Assembly: GCA_964035545.1 (NCBI GenBank)
Contig: OZ037770.1
Coordinates: forward strand, 5,933,662-5,997,661
Source: Bugula neritina
Lineage: Eukaryota > Bryozoa > Gymnolaemata > Cheilostomatida > Bugulidae
Direction of reading: 5' to 3'
DNA length: 64,000 nt
Shown here: piece by piece, positions 1 through 16,668 of the stretch
Layout of the letters: the number at the start of each line of letters is the position of its first letter
How positions within the stretch are numbered: position 1 is the stretch's first letter
Translations under genes and position numbers: made by a program
Notes under the pieces: model-generated
Database searches by the model: none
What the model was told of the DNA's origin: nothing
Seen by the model: the letters and a program-made list of their open reading frames with translations, nothing else

Positions 1-2480
1 ATTGCGGTAAACAAGCAAGGAAACTTTGTGATATGGATAAGAAAGGTTTTAAAACAAAAGCCATGATTTTCAAAAAGTCTGCACCACACTTAAAATCAAC
101 ACCATCCTAGATGCTACACCAGAGCAACGAATAATTAAAACAGTATACCTTGGAGAGTTAATAACTGATATTGCATGGTTAAAATGAACAAGAAATAAAG
201 AGAAGAAATGAACTGGCAAAAAATGCTTTCCAGGATATTTCTTAAGTATATTGAAATTAGAAAAATCAAAATACAAACACGAGAGAAATTACTATGCAAA
301 AAATTCTTCCCCATATAACAAGCAGATATTATTAGTTATTTATCAGTAACGCATCTACTAGGCATAGACTCACAAGGTTTCATAGTTGATTGTAAGAACA
401 ATGAGTATTTAACACCATAAAAACCTAAAGCATTGATACTTGTGGTACATCTAGTACTAAACTCTAAAGCACTTACAGACTTACAGTGGTAGTCTGTTAT
501 CACTAAATCTAATGATTTTCACAGTTCTCAATCAAGGTATTAGACACCATAACTACTAGTGGGCCTACTACTACTACTAGTAGTAGTACTAGTAACTAGA
601 GTACTACTACTACTAGTACTACTACTGTACTAGTAGTAATAATAATTTATATCAAAAATGAGCACATTGTTTTACTAATAATATTCTCAACCTAATAGTA
701 ATAGCAATAGTACCAACCTGATCCGTAATGGGTTTTCCTGAAGAATGGAACTAGATTGTAATTACCGACATGTGTATACATACTAAATTAGTATCTAATA
801 ATATATTATTATGAAATTTATGATTATCGCCCCATTTGCGGAGTAGTCAGGCCGAGTTTATTATGAACACAAGAGTCGAGTAAATTTGCGCAGATAAATT
901 ACTGGCCACCATGATAGACCAGACCTGTTTTGACCGAATATCGGTTCTACTTGAACACTAGAATCGCCCCCAAGGTCCAATGCCTAATTGAGTCCGCGGC
1001 TCCTTTGGTCAAATGACCCAAAGATTCAATTTCAATTTTGAATACCATAGGCGTGCTCAAACTTATAGTTATAGGCTAGGGCATATGCATGGTTATTATT
1101 GGAAAATAGATTAATAATTAGTAATACTAATACTAATAGTAATACGAATGCACTAATGGTAATAGTTATAATGTCACGATTAGACTTTACATTTGCTCTT
1201 ACTCTTAGTCTTAGTTATAATCATATTTATAAACATGAATATCGCTCTCACTCTGACTCACACTCTGACTCTAACTCTAAGTCTAAGTCTATCAGCATCA
1301 CTATCAGTATCACTACCAATATGAATATAGCTATAACTATAAGTATTACTCAATCAGTTTCACTATGACTATGATAAAATCATAAAATGATAAATAATCC
1401 ACTAATACTTAGTGATAACAGTTACTGATTAGAGTGATCTTAAATTAGTAATCAGTATAGCTGTGAGTATAACTCACTGTAGTACTCTTAATCATAATCA
1501 TAATGGTAGTGGTATGAGTATCACTATCAGTATGGGATCAACTAATACTAATAGTAATACTGTAAAGTGTAATACTAATACTAATACAGTATTACTAATA
1601 GTAATAGTATCAAATCGAAATTAATCAATAGTAAATATAGTTAATGTTATACTTAAACTTAAAGACTTATACTTATAGTAGTAATAGTTATACTTATAGT
1701 ATTAGAACCTTATACTATGTCTATAGTCTATGACGGCATGACATACCCATAAATGGTGATGTCTAAGTCCTACTTCAAAGTAGCAGTTAAACTTAAAGTT
1801 TGATATTCTACTCTGTATAACCGAGACTGACTATCATACACCTTACATGTCATGCTGAGTATCATTATGATTATCACTTGAGGTTTATGAGTATCACTTT
1901 CAGTAAGATAATCATACTATGACTATGAGTTATACTTATAGTCACACCCCGATACCCATACTTCTACTTCTAGTGATCTACTCTTACTCCTAGTTCTACG
2001 GGCAAGGCTACTCACTCATACTCATAGTCATAGTAACTGATAGTGGTGTAACCTAAACTAATACTATAACCAATGCCAAAAGACAAGGTAAAGCTAAAAT
2101 TAAAAATAGAAACCAAAGGGTCATAAATCATATGTGTAATGGTGTTTTAGTTTATGATTGTTTATGTTCATTATATGTTTATTCTACCAAGTACCAACTC
2201 ATCAGTCACTTAGTTTTATAGTGATAATTATACTTACACTTATAGCCTACACCCTATAGCTTATTTAATTTTGACTCTACCTTGCCCTTTGGCAGTGATT
2301 TAGTTTTAATTAAATTGTTATATTTAATGTTTTTCATGAACTTTATGAAATTTTATTGATAAGATATCATATAGTAATAGTGATAATTGTATCATAATGA
2401 TGATATTGATATATAAAACATTATGACCATCAATGTATCACTGTGAATGTAATAATTTTTATATAAGTAAATTAATTTAC
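1..2480. other. AT-rich non-coding DNA with low-complexity islands
   Basis: I see no convincing exon here. Around 540-660 there are runs of ACT and AGT triplets that can pair with each other. From about 1100 to 1600 the sequence has a degenerate period of six bases (for example successive blocks ATCACT, ATCAGT, ATCACT, ATAGCT, ATAACT, ATAAGT). The short open frames in this stretch are products of that low complexity. Confidence 0.6.
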
Positions 2481-2487
2481 TATTAAA

Positions 2488-2622
2488 TAAAAGTTGTGCA
2501 AGTTTATAGTTGGCATCCCTGTGAGAAACCCCTGATGGGAAAGGTTTTTTGTTAAATGGGGCTAAGCAATTATTTGGTTGGAGCATAGGAGTAATTATGA
2601 CTGGATGCTTTTCCTAACAAAT
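2488..2622 (-). repeat. SINE tail fragment (5'-truncated copy)
   Basis: This block is closely similar to the non-tRNA part of the SINE at 52553-52750 and lies in the same orientation. Shared blocks include CCCTGTGAGAAACCCCTGAT and, near the other end, TTATGACTGGATGC followed by TTCCTAAC. The tRNA-derived head with the polymerase III boxes is missing, so this is a truncated, inactive copy. Confidence 0.7.
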
Positions 2623-3640
2623 GACAGTAATGAAAAATTGAATATGATTGTTATCTAATCATTATGTAAGGTTAACCTTTATGTTAGGAATCTCAATAGC
2701 ACGAGCATACAATTCAATCATCGCCATGTTGGCTGTGATTTTCTTAATCATACTTATTAAGCTTGCAGTTTTTGATATTTGATAGATATAGTATTCATAA
2801 TAATAGTCACTTAAATTTGATGGTAATATTGATCAATAAATTTTAAGTACACTGACTAAATCTAATGATTAGTGGTAATGAAACTAACGACACTCAAACT
2901 GATTTGCCTCAAGACTGAATTATGTTTTCTAAGTGATGACAGACTAAGATTAAGTTTAATAATAGGGCAGTAGTACATGTAACTAAAAGTATAAGCTAAA
3001 GTATACAACCATAAGTGAGTAACCATGATGTTATCTCGACCAACGCAATCTCAATACTAATACCTGATTTATTGAAAATGTTACTATATATTTGAGTATG
3101 AGTATGTAACTGTATTAATATGATAAAACTTATACAGTTATGCACATAGTGCTAGTGAAAGTATCTCAAACCGTTGCAAAATCCAACTTTATTCAAAACT
3201 TTGCTACAAATACTTGAGTTTTTATTTTAAGGTTGATCATAAAAAGTTAAAATTATTGTGAATAAATTAATTTTAACTGTTCATTTTACTTCAACATTAT
3301 CTTTTAATTTAATAAAGTTTTAATGAATATTAATTTATTTATTTTTCAACAAGTCACTGTTTTAATTAATATAGGTATAAGTTTAGGTATCTAATAACTT
3401 TAACCATCATTATATTCATCATTTTTAATTTGTATGCCAATTGCTAAATTATAATACCTATACTGATATCACCACTGTTGAATTATTTTTCTTATTCACC
3501 TATGTTTGTAATACGGTTATTGCTTGTTAGTTAGTAGCATATATAACAACTATAGTAATAGCTATAACTACAAGCATATTTAATGTGCTAAGGTATATTG
3601 AGAGATTGTCATAAATATCTCAGTGATCATATACATGACA
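2623..3640. other. AT-rich intergenic DNA, nothing recognised
   Basis: No open frame, RNA gene or repeat that I can name. Composition is strongly AT-rich with scattered TA-rich runs. Confidence 0.5.
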
Positions 3641-3644
3641 CCCT

Positions 3645-4140
3645 TAGCATTCATGTCTTGAACATCTAGCCATAGTTCCCTTTATATTGTTTCCAGTGTT
3701 GAATGCCCATCCTGCAAGAATGCTTTGCCTCCATTTGAGAGGTGGTAAATTGATTGGATTTTATGTAAAATTTCTTAAGCTCTTGTTTCAGGACATCCTC
3801 AAACCTTAGATATAAGTTCTTCTAGCTGGATGAGTTCCTTTTGATATTAATGCATGCAATCGAGTGCGGCCGGCGGATGAGATACTTTGGCATGTTGACC
3901 AGCTCAGTGAAGACAGAAGAAATTCAGTTTTGAAGAAAGAGAATCCGGGTCTGTGATTTCAAATACATCTTCATTTATCATTTTATCTTCCCAGATTTTA
4001 CTCAACATGTATCTTAAACTCCAGGTAAGAAAAGTGCTGAGCTTTGATTCTTGCAATCCACATGTTGCCCATTTTTTTGATCCACAAGGAAGAATGCTGA
4101 GAACACAAACTTCGTAGACTTTTCTTTTGGCGTGAATATT
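3645..4140 (-). pseudogene. Degenerate non-LTR retrotransposon, C-terminal end of ORF2
   Basis: The minus-strand translation from about 4120 reads KVYEVCVLSILPCGSKKWAT, then a stretch ending SKIWEDKMINEDVFE, then KLNFFCLH. This matches the pattern that follows the reverse transcriptase domain in many LINEs (LYGSETW..., RILGI.W.D...N..V, RLRWLGH). Further down, about 3700-3830, come relics of the segment that ends in PLKWRQ. A stop codon stands where the conserved Trp before Gly-His is expected, and reading frames change at least twice. It is a dead fragment with no intact domain. The LINE clade is not determined. Confidence 0.7.
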
Positions 4141-4652
4141 AGGGTGGTTGTTTGTCCATATTTGCTACTTCACAAAGTGGAATTATTTTGGTATTTGTCA
4201 TATCCTGCAGAGCCCATTTAAATGTTTGAGCAGAAAAAGTAAAAATAAATATTTAGCAGTGTGTTTACTGTTTTGATGATGGTTTTAGGGAAACATGTAG
4301 ATTTACCATTCATGTACTTGTGACAGGCCTGTGTTTCAGCGATTAGGAGAGTAGAATTTTTCTTTAATAGAAAATGAGTCATGCAAGGGAAGCTGGTTTC
4401 CTTACTTTATTAAGCAAAATTTGCTATCACAACAACAGAAGTGTTGCTAGCCTTGATTTGGAAACATTTTATATTTATAACTCTGATACTTATTTTGAGA
4501 CATTTGGCTGCATGTTGGATAGATTGCATAGCATCTTTACTTGCGCTAATACTTAGAAGCATTTACTTGGTTTTCCTATAGTTTTATTTTGAATGTTTTT
4601 ATGACATATTGCAGAACTGTGGGTTCATTCTACTTGTAAATATATTCCATAG

Positions 4653-4724
4653 GTCTAACTCAAACCCTGTGAATTTTCAAGTTAATATGGCAAGCTATGA
4701 TGAAAGAAATGCTAAACTGGACAG
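4653..4724 (+). other. Orphan candidate exon A
   Basis: Bounded by ATAG at the left and GTAATA at the right. One frame is open and reads SNSNPVNFQVNMASYDERNA and then KLDR, ending in phase 2. It joins in phase to the candidate exon at 5442. I do not recognise the protein. It could be part of a gene that begins left of the window or a decayed gene. Confidence 0.3.
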
Positions 4725-5441
4725 GTAATAGAAAAGAAAGTCCGATAATTTTTTTAATTGTAATTTAAATTACTTAGCTTGCATTACTCAGCAGTATGGT
4801 AGCAGTGGTAGAACCAGCAGCAGTAGCAGCAGGAGTAGATCATAGTATAGTAGTATTGATAAAATGATTGATAGATTAGAACTGTAATTTTGAATATTAA
4901 AAATATGACAATGCCACTGTGCGCCATAAATTTCTTGATGGCCATTAAAATCAGCCATTAAATCAGTTTTCTTTTGGCTAGAACAAGCACTGCTGCCTGG
5001 ACATAGTAATATATTATATGTATGAACTGTATGTTAATTATATGTAGAGGAATTATTTTTGCTAGCTTTAATAAAAAACCCTGCTCGTTTCTCATATTAT
5101 TGTATTGTCAGTTTCAGCAATTTCAGGCCAGATACATTTAAATTATACCTTGCAAATTTTAGGCCTGTTCCAGTCTACCTGTCAACACATTTGTTTGATC
5201 TGATCTAATTATGATGGCCTTCCAAGCAATGTAGTTAGCAAAAGTGAGAGAACTAATATTGCTTTTTCAGCCTATATTATGTTTGAAACCAGTAAAATAA
5301 TAGAAATCATGAAACTAGTAATAGGCAATCCTATAATGCTGTTTAATAAACTTATTTGCGCTGTTACTTTAGTGATTTCGACGCTGTTTTATAAATTATT
5401 AGCAATCTTTCAAAGATGAATAAATATACATTTTCTTTTAG

Positions 5442-5498
5442 TATGTCACCAATTGGAATATTTGGACCTGTATACCTATCTAGTGGAGGTGTTAATTT
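5442..5498 (+). other. Orphan candidate exon B
   Basis: A good acceptor (TTTTCTTTTAG) and a good donor (GTAAGC) flank 57 bases. In phase with exon A it reads SMSPIGIFGPVYLSSGGVN. No family was recognised. The phase at its end (2) does not match the best frame of the next block, which weakens the case for an intact gene. Confidence 0.3.
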
Positions 5499-5758
5499 GT
5501 AAGCATATTGGTTTTACCAAGATTATTGATTAAAGCAGTTGCTGAAAGCCAAAATAAAATGCTAACCAAAGTTCATATCTAGTGGGCTACAATTTGCCAA
5601 CTTCTACAAAGCATATAATAGCTAGTAATTGTTTCTATGCTGTACCACTTGACGGTCTGTTCTCTTTTACCTTACTCTATATTATGCTGTATAAATTCTA
5701 GCACACCTATCTGGTTTTTAATCATTTCTTGCACCATATGCCAATAATTTTTACGTAG

Positions 5759-5849
5759 ATGCATACAATCGGACAGCTGGATGGCCTGGCCATTGTGGAG
5801 AAGCATCATAACCACCTGCTTGGTGTTGGAGCCGAGTGCATATCAAGGT
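5759..5849 (+). other. Orphan candidate exon C
   Basis: Follows ACGTAG and is followed by GTGGGT. The best frame reads MHTIGQLDGLAIVEKHHNHL and then LGVGAECIS, and joins in phase to the block at 6891. It does not join in phase to exon B with the splice sites seen, so either an exon is missing or the locus is decayed. Confidence 0.3.
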
Positions 5850-6002
5850 GGGTAGCACAACTTCTCAGTTCATAAGTAGCAGCCTAGTTTTTTAAAAGGT
5901 TTGACTATATTAAAATATAAACATTTTGTTATTGCACTAATACAATGATAAAATGAGCAAACAGTTTCCGATATAACTTGCTGCTGGTGAGATTTAGAGT
6001 AC

Positions 6003-6540
6003 TTGTAGTAGAAACAATATTAGTAGTGGTGGTGGTGGTGGCGGCAGTGGCAGCGGCGGTAGTGGTAAAAGTAATAGTAGCAGCAGTAGTAGCAGCAGTA
6101 GTAGTAGTAGAAGTAGAAGTAGTAGCAGCAGTAGTAGAAGTAGTAGCAGCAGCAGTAGCAGCAGCAGTAGTAGTAGCAGTAGCAGTAGTAGAAGTAGTAG
6201 CAGCAGCAGTAGTAGAAGTAGTAGCAGCAGCAGTAGCAGCAGTAGTAGTAGCAGTAGTAGAAGTAGAAGTAGTAGCAGCAGTAGTAGTAGTAGCAGTAGC
6301 AGTAGTAGAAGTAGTAGCAGCAGCAGTAGCAGCAGCAGCAGTAGTAGTAGCAGTAGTAGAAGTAGTAGCAGCAGCAGTAGCAGTAGTAGTAGCAGTAGTA
6401 GAAGTAGTAGCAGCAGCAGTAGTAGCAGTAGTAGTAGTAGTAGCAGCAGTAGTAGTAGTAGTAGTAGTAGTAGCAGTAGTAGTAGTAGCAGTAGTAGTAG
6501 TAGCAGTAGCAGTAGTAGTAGTAGAAGTAATAATAATAAA
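6003..6540. repeat. Trinucleotide array, AGT with AGC and GAA variants
   Basis: About 540 bp of AGT/AGC triplets with occasional GAA-type variants, lying between orphan exons C and D. It produces long homopolymer-like open frames on both strands (Leu-rich, Val/Ala-rich, Tyr/Cys-rich), which are artefacts of the repeat. Confidence 0.95.
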
Positions 6541-6890
6541 ATAATAACATTATTAGTAGTAGTGGTGAAGTTGCTTTTGGTTCTGACGTTAGTACTGTTA
6601 GTGGTAGAGATGGTGTTGGTAGAAATAGGATTAGTGGTTGTGCACTCATAGTTGAAGGCATAAAGCATAAACCAGAATTGAATACATATATAACATAGAT
6701 ATGATATGACTTCTTATTTATATTGATTTACTATCTTGCATGAACATGGCATTTTCGCTATCAACATTAGTGTTTGTATTATATACTTTCACTAAACAAG
6801 CTTGTTAAATTTATAAAAAATTATGTAGGTGATGACTTTTGCATATCTGTGTTTAATTTTAAAAATATCATGTTGCATAATTATTTTTAG

Positions 6891-6953
6891 GTGTCTGGTG
6901 AGCGGACGACTTCATTTTCGGCTGCTTCATGGCACCTTTATTTTCGGAAAAGA
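6891..6953 (+). other. Orphan candidate exon D
   Basis: After TTATTTTTAG the frame continued from exon C reads RCLVSGRLHFRLLHGTFIFG and KD, followed by a weak donor GTAACC. No downstream exon is evident before the minus-strand gene that ends near 7622. Function unknown. Confidence 0.3.
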
Positions 6954-6999
6954 TGTAACCACTTGTAAAATCAGTTTTTTTATGGTGAACTAAACAATA

Positions 7000-7515
7000 T
7001 AATGTTTAACAAAATTCTTTTTTGGTTAAAAATAAAGGTATACTGTCTTTGGCTTTCTGTTATTTCTATATTGTGTTCTTCTGTTGCTATGTGTAATTGA
7101 TGAGATGACTCCAAACTCTTGCACATCCGCCACAATAAAGTTGATAATTTTGCTATGTGCATCAAGATTTTGTTATAAGTAGATATAGTTTTGCAATGAT
7201 AGTGTTGATGCTGCAGCAGGTAACATTCTAATAGGATAAACCAAACAGAATTTAAGCTAAAACATTCTAAAAAAAATACAGCATTGCTTGAGCCACCTTG
7301 CCTTCTCTTTTTTCTAGACAAAAGTTGTTAGCTAAATAAGGAAAAGACAAATTAATGATTTCTGTGAGAGTTGTCTACTACAAAAATTACGTAGCAGATC
7401 ATCATTAGTAACCATAACAACACGTACATGTTTACAGCACTCATGTGCTCTCTTTGTTCTGATTCGTCAACAGTCGCGCCCTAGACAGTCGATGCTATCT
7501 TACGAAAATATATTG
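7000..7515. other. Non-coding gap left of the secreted lectin-like gene
   Basis: This stretch holds only short open frames. A minus-strand frame at 6980-7321 shows no family features. I see nothing I can name. Confidence 0.4.
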
Positions 7516-7521
7516 TTTATT
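7516..7521 (-). terminator. Poly(A) signal of the secreted lectin-like gene
   Basis: AATAAA on the minus strand, about 100 bases past the proposed stop codon at 7622. It supports the choice of the last exon. Confidence 0.5.
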
Positions 7522-7621
7522 GCGGCTAATATCGCGAAATGGCAACATGAGGATCGACCCTGACAGTCGTAAAAGCCATGCGATGCACTGTGCAATTCAT
7601 ATTAAATGTGTGCCATTTATA

Positions 7622-12239
<4,618 letters not shown>

Positions 12240-13138
12240 TGTTGTCTTGTTCAAAAAATTAACTATAACAAAAGGAATATTTAATCAATTGTAGATTTCT
12301 TAATGATAAGAATGCCAATGACGATTATACAAAGAGGTATCAGGTATATTTATAGTTTTTGATTACTATATATATGTAGGTATATGGGATTAGCTTTTTA
12401 TTGATATTTTTAATACTATATATGAATGTATGTATTATATGAGGTAAACTTTTTATATATGTATAAGATTAGTTAAGATGAACAAGAAATTCCCAACATT
12501 AACTTGTTAAACCAAGCAGCTACAACATCCATGCAAGTTGAGCAAATAAAAACACAGGCTTAACTGATACAATTGTATATGAACTAAAAACACTGGTTCT
12601 AATAATGATGTGATATTATTATAGTTCCTAAACACTGAGCACACCAACTTGTTATAACCTATACCTATTTGATAAATGTTCTAGTAATCAGTTTTATTCA
12701 CTCAATTTTCTAATTTGTCAATAAAAACTTTTAAGGTTCTCATCATTGAACAAATTATTGCCAATTGTATTTGCAAGGAAGCATTACCGAGCAGTAAAAG
12801 TTGTATGGTCTCAAAATCTCAGCTAGAAGATTGCTCTTCAAAAGAGAGAAATTGCTTTAAAGTTACAAAAATCTGAAAGTGAAGCTACCTATCAATTAGA
12901 ATTATTATGTTGATAGTAGACTTAAAATTTCTTGTCATAAACACTTACATTGCAACAATGAGAACATGACTAATACAATCTCACACATACCTGTACTTGT
13001 AGATAGTGTCCTGTTACAGAAAACAGAGGGTTAGCTGCTAAGTTGTGAAAGTTGTGTTTATAATATTAATGCAGCATTTGATTTATACACAGAGATCAAG
13101 CTGTAGGAAGGTCAAATGTCATTGCAAGGTCATATATA
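12240..13138. other. 5' flank of the lectin-like gene, no exon recognised
   Basis: This should hold the promoter and any 5' non-coding exon of the minus-strand lectin-like gene. I see no recognisable promoter element and no other gene. Confidence 0.4.
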
Positions 13139-14837
13139 TACATATGCAGGGATGTAGTGGCAAAAATATTCTAGGCCATACTCTCAGGCCGGGGGTCCAG
13201 GGGGCCGCCCAGGCCCCCCGGCGGGGTCCGGGGCAGCGCCCCGGCCGCCGAAGCCCTCAGAGCGCTTCTGATGCAAATTTATGCAATTTAAAGCCATTGT
13301 CAATTATAATTCTTCTGAAAAAAATCTGTGTTAAAATGTGCACCTCGCTATTATTTTCATACCATACATGCAGCTACATGACGACTGGGCATTGCTGCAA
13401 ACTACACAAATATTCAGTATTGTTCCATACATGTTGACTGTAATTTTAAATATAGTCTTACTCAACTGCAGTCAGGTTTGTTCTGACACTAAGTTCAACC
13501 TGTACAGAAAAATTGCTGAAGATCTCAAAAAGATGTAAGGATAGATCGAGGCAAGTAACAAGTGCTCTCCAAATGCAACCTGATTACTTTAAATAACTAA
13601 TACACTGCTGTGCACAGAAAAAGAATAATAAATCAGAACAGAAGAAGATTGCTAATCAGAAAATGTGTGTTGGTTGTTTATAAAGAGCAATTTAAATAGA
13701 TAACTCATTGGCAAGCAGAAATTGGTTGAAAACTTATTCGGAGTTTATTAGAGTACTAGTCTAATCCATAAGGAGATACCACCACACCTCCTTACACGCA
13801 AAGCACACCCAAGAACAGTATGTTAACAGGTTAACCTAGAAGATGATTAAATGTAAAGCCAGACGTTAGTACAATCAAACATAAAAGGTTACTTATGGTG
13901 GTGTACAGTTTGCAAAACCTTATTGCATTAATAATTAACATGCAATAACGCTAGGTTTTTTCATTAGCCTTTCCTACACACCTGGTACTGTTTCTTGAAG
14001 ACATTTTGATTTTATTTCTGGATTTCAGGTTGGTTTTTTTCCAAATTCTATTGCTTATTGACAAAACGCAAGTCTACACAAGATAGATAAGGGCAACCTT
14101 CTAGCTGTCACAGCCTTGCTGAGGCCACATTATTGGTATATTATAAGAATTCAGTCCGGCAAAATAAAACCTCACTTAATTGTGCTAGAATTAAAATTTA
14201 AAAACCATGTTTTAGATCTTCCTGTTCCTCAGAGCACCTGCTTTTTTGAGTTTTCAATATTTGTTTTGCAAAGTTAGACAAAAATCTACCCATTTTTGGC
14301 CAATTTTACCTGAAAAATTTATTTTTCAATCCCTGCCAAATATCTCAGCAGGAAAGCATGGTATTCGAATAGAACAAACACTGTCGGAAACCTGAGAAAT
14401 TTATGCATGGCAACTTTTTTGATCTTTTCAATAGCCTTCATAGATTTTCTACAAGTTAGTGATTTATACACTGAAAATGGAAATATTGTTTCCTTAGTTA
14501 TCACCAATGCACAGCACTTCGCGCTTCAATGAACACGTAGAGATGAGAAGATGGAATGTTGATAGCTGCTTATTATTCATAGTGTAATCTCAGGCTAAGC
14601 AATCACAAGTAGGCAACACGCATGCCACCCACATAGCATTAACATAACAAGAACTTAAATTAGATTGTGAGCGAAATTTATGATATTCTCAGTGAGGATG
14701 CCCAAACTATCCTGTGCACTAATCATCTTTCAAAAATAATTATGCCCATACGGGCGTATGGCCTAGACCAGCCTATTTTCTTCTAGGCCATACGGCGTAT
14801 GAGACCGTATGGGTACCACTACATCCCTGTACATATG
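13139..14837. mobile_element. hAT-type DNA transposon, non-autonomous or decayed
   Basis: The element spans 13147-14829 (1,683 bp). Its ends are exact inverted repeats, CAGGGATGTAGTGG at the left and CCACTACATCCCTG at the right. It is flanked by a perfect 8 bp target-site duplication, TACATATG, at 13139-13146 and 14830-14837. An 8 bp duplication and CAGGG-type ends are the signature of the hAT superfamily. The left subterminal region (about 13187-13256) is a strikingly GC-rich block of GGGGGTCC and GGCCCCCC runs. The right subterminal region has repeated GGCCATACGG/CGTATGGCC motifs that also occur near the left end. No transposase open frame is visible, so it would need a transposase from elsewhere. 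Confidence 0.9.
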
Positions 14838-16505
14838 TATACTAATCACAATTGAATTTGATTAAATTGATCGAAGTTTAACTTCAAGATATGCTATGAT
14901 CCATAATGCATTACATATTACAAGGATGACTCAAGTATTTAATTATAGAAACATTTCACTAACAATTATTGAGCAAGTGAGATAATCGAATTAGCAGTGC
15001 AAAAAGTCAAATGCTTTTCCTCATTCAGCTAAAATCATTAGTAAATTGTAAAAAAGCTAGTAAAGGACAAGTTATCATTGTGCCAGCTGATAAAGAATTA
15101 CTGAGCGCTGAATTCATACAAGTTGCTATTTAAACAGTAACTTTTACTCAGTGATTCCAAGACTCTAGCTTTATATGAATAAGACTAAATATAAAAAGAA
15201 GCACACGTATTTGGCAAGAAGATTAAACAATTATTTTGTTAGTAAGAAAACACTAATATGGTCATTCTATATTAAAAGAAAGCACAGCACAATGCATTGT
15301 AAAAAAAGGTAGTGTGCTTTACAGTATAGTGTACCTAGCATAGTGTAGGATGGTATAATATATAGTATCGTACAGTATAGCATGGTATAGTATAGTATAG
15401 CATAGCATAGCATGGCATATCATAGCATAGCATAGCATAGCATAGCATAGCATAGCATAGCATAGCATAGCAATGTAGAGGATGATATAGTATAGTATAT
15501 AGTACAATATACTATATAGTATATAGTATAGTATAGTGTAGTGTAGCGTATTGAAATTCAGTTGATGTGACTTATATACACACTATTCACAATGCACTTT
15601 TTACATTAAAGAAATATACTTACAAACTTACTATACATGAAAGTGAATAGCTTGAGTCTTGTAGCTCCAAGATTTCTACACTCTATATAGAGTCTGCTCA
15701 AGTTCCTCTGGCTAATAATTGATACAAAACATAATTAAGGTCGCCTTCAGTAATAAACTGTCAGAAATGTAGTGTCAGTTCTTTTTGATATAACTGCTCT
15801 ACGGGTGGTAGGAAGTGTCTTGCCTTTTTATTACATTGAGCAAGTATAGAATAAACAATCAAACCCTTTGAGCCTAGGACTGCACTTGATGTCATATCAA
15901 ATAATATTATGCTGGTGTAGTTACTACTTAAGAATTGTCTATATTATAGATTACTGACAAATCAAACTGAATTCATGGCATATTTACAATCTCACATATA
16001 TAAACTAAACCATCAAAGATTATTCAGGGTTGTCCCCTCAATTTGTATTAATATTTTTGCAGAATCATATATGTTCACATTTGTGGAACTGACTCAGGTT
16101 ACACAGCAAGTAATATGTTACAGATGTTTGCTGTTGTACTACACTTGCAAAACATCTCACTAAAACTAACATAGTTTCCATGCAGTCTGTGATATTATTA
16201 TCCAAAATTAAATATGCAGAGATTTTTATCTGAATTTGCTGGTATTTTCATAATTGGAGATAGTGTCGCATCATATCATGTTTATTTTCAAATATGTTAA
16301 AGGGTGATGCAATCATTTCTGTTACACAGTAGCTTGCCATCAACTACATTGCATTTTTCCCTGATATGTTATCATGTTTATTTTTAAACATTATGGAGTT
16401 ATTGCCCCTTGCAGTGTGAGTGGCTCTAAGATTTTAAGTACTAAGCGTCCTTTTTGTAAATCTGTTCAAAAGATGCTCATATTTTGTATTATAATCTGAA
16501 GAAGT
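14838..16505. other. Intergenic DNA between the hAT element and RAD17
   Basis: No gene recognised. It contains the pentanucleotide array listed separately. The rest is AT-rich. Confidence 0.5.
15330..15545. repeat. CATAG/TATAG pentanucleotide microsatellite
   Basis: About 215 bp of degenerate five-base units. The purest core is at 15421-15470 (CATAG repeated), and TATAG variants lie on both sides. Confidence 0.9.
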
Positions 16506-16595
16506 TGTTTGAGGTCCCCATAAAACTTTTACTCAAATCTTTGTTTTATATCTACTCGAATTTTTGAATAAAAAAAAATCTGTATACTCTAAAGA

Positions 16596-16601
16596 TTTAT
16601 T
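16596..16601 (-). terminator. Poly(A) signal of RAD17
   Basis: AATAAA on the minus strand, about 70 bases past the RAD17 stop codon at 16669. Confidence 0.6.
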
Positions 16602-16668
16602 GAGTGTATGTAAAGTAAATAATATATAATAAAAGGATAATTAGCAATAATCTAGTAGTTTGGTGTTA

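Noticed and set aside
5978-6668. Long Val/Ala-rich, Leu-rich and Tyr/Cys-rich open frames
   Set aside because: They are readings of an AGT/AGC trinucleotide array in different frames, not proteins.
7376-7440. A hydrophobic minus-strand peptide (MYVLLWLLMMICYVIFVVDN) as a membrane anchor of the lectin-like protein
   Set aside because: There is no suitable splice site in phase. The strong acceptor at 7690 gives a better last exon with a poly(A) signal behind it.
15319-15507. Tyr/Met/Cys-rich open frame
   Set aside because: Produced by the CATAG pentanucleotide array.
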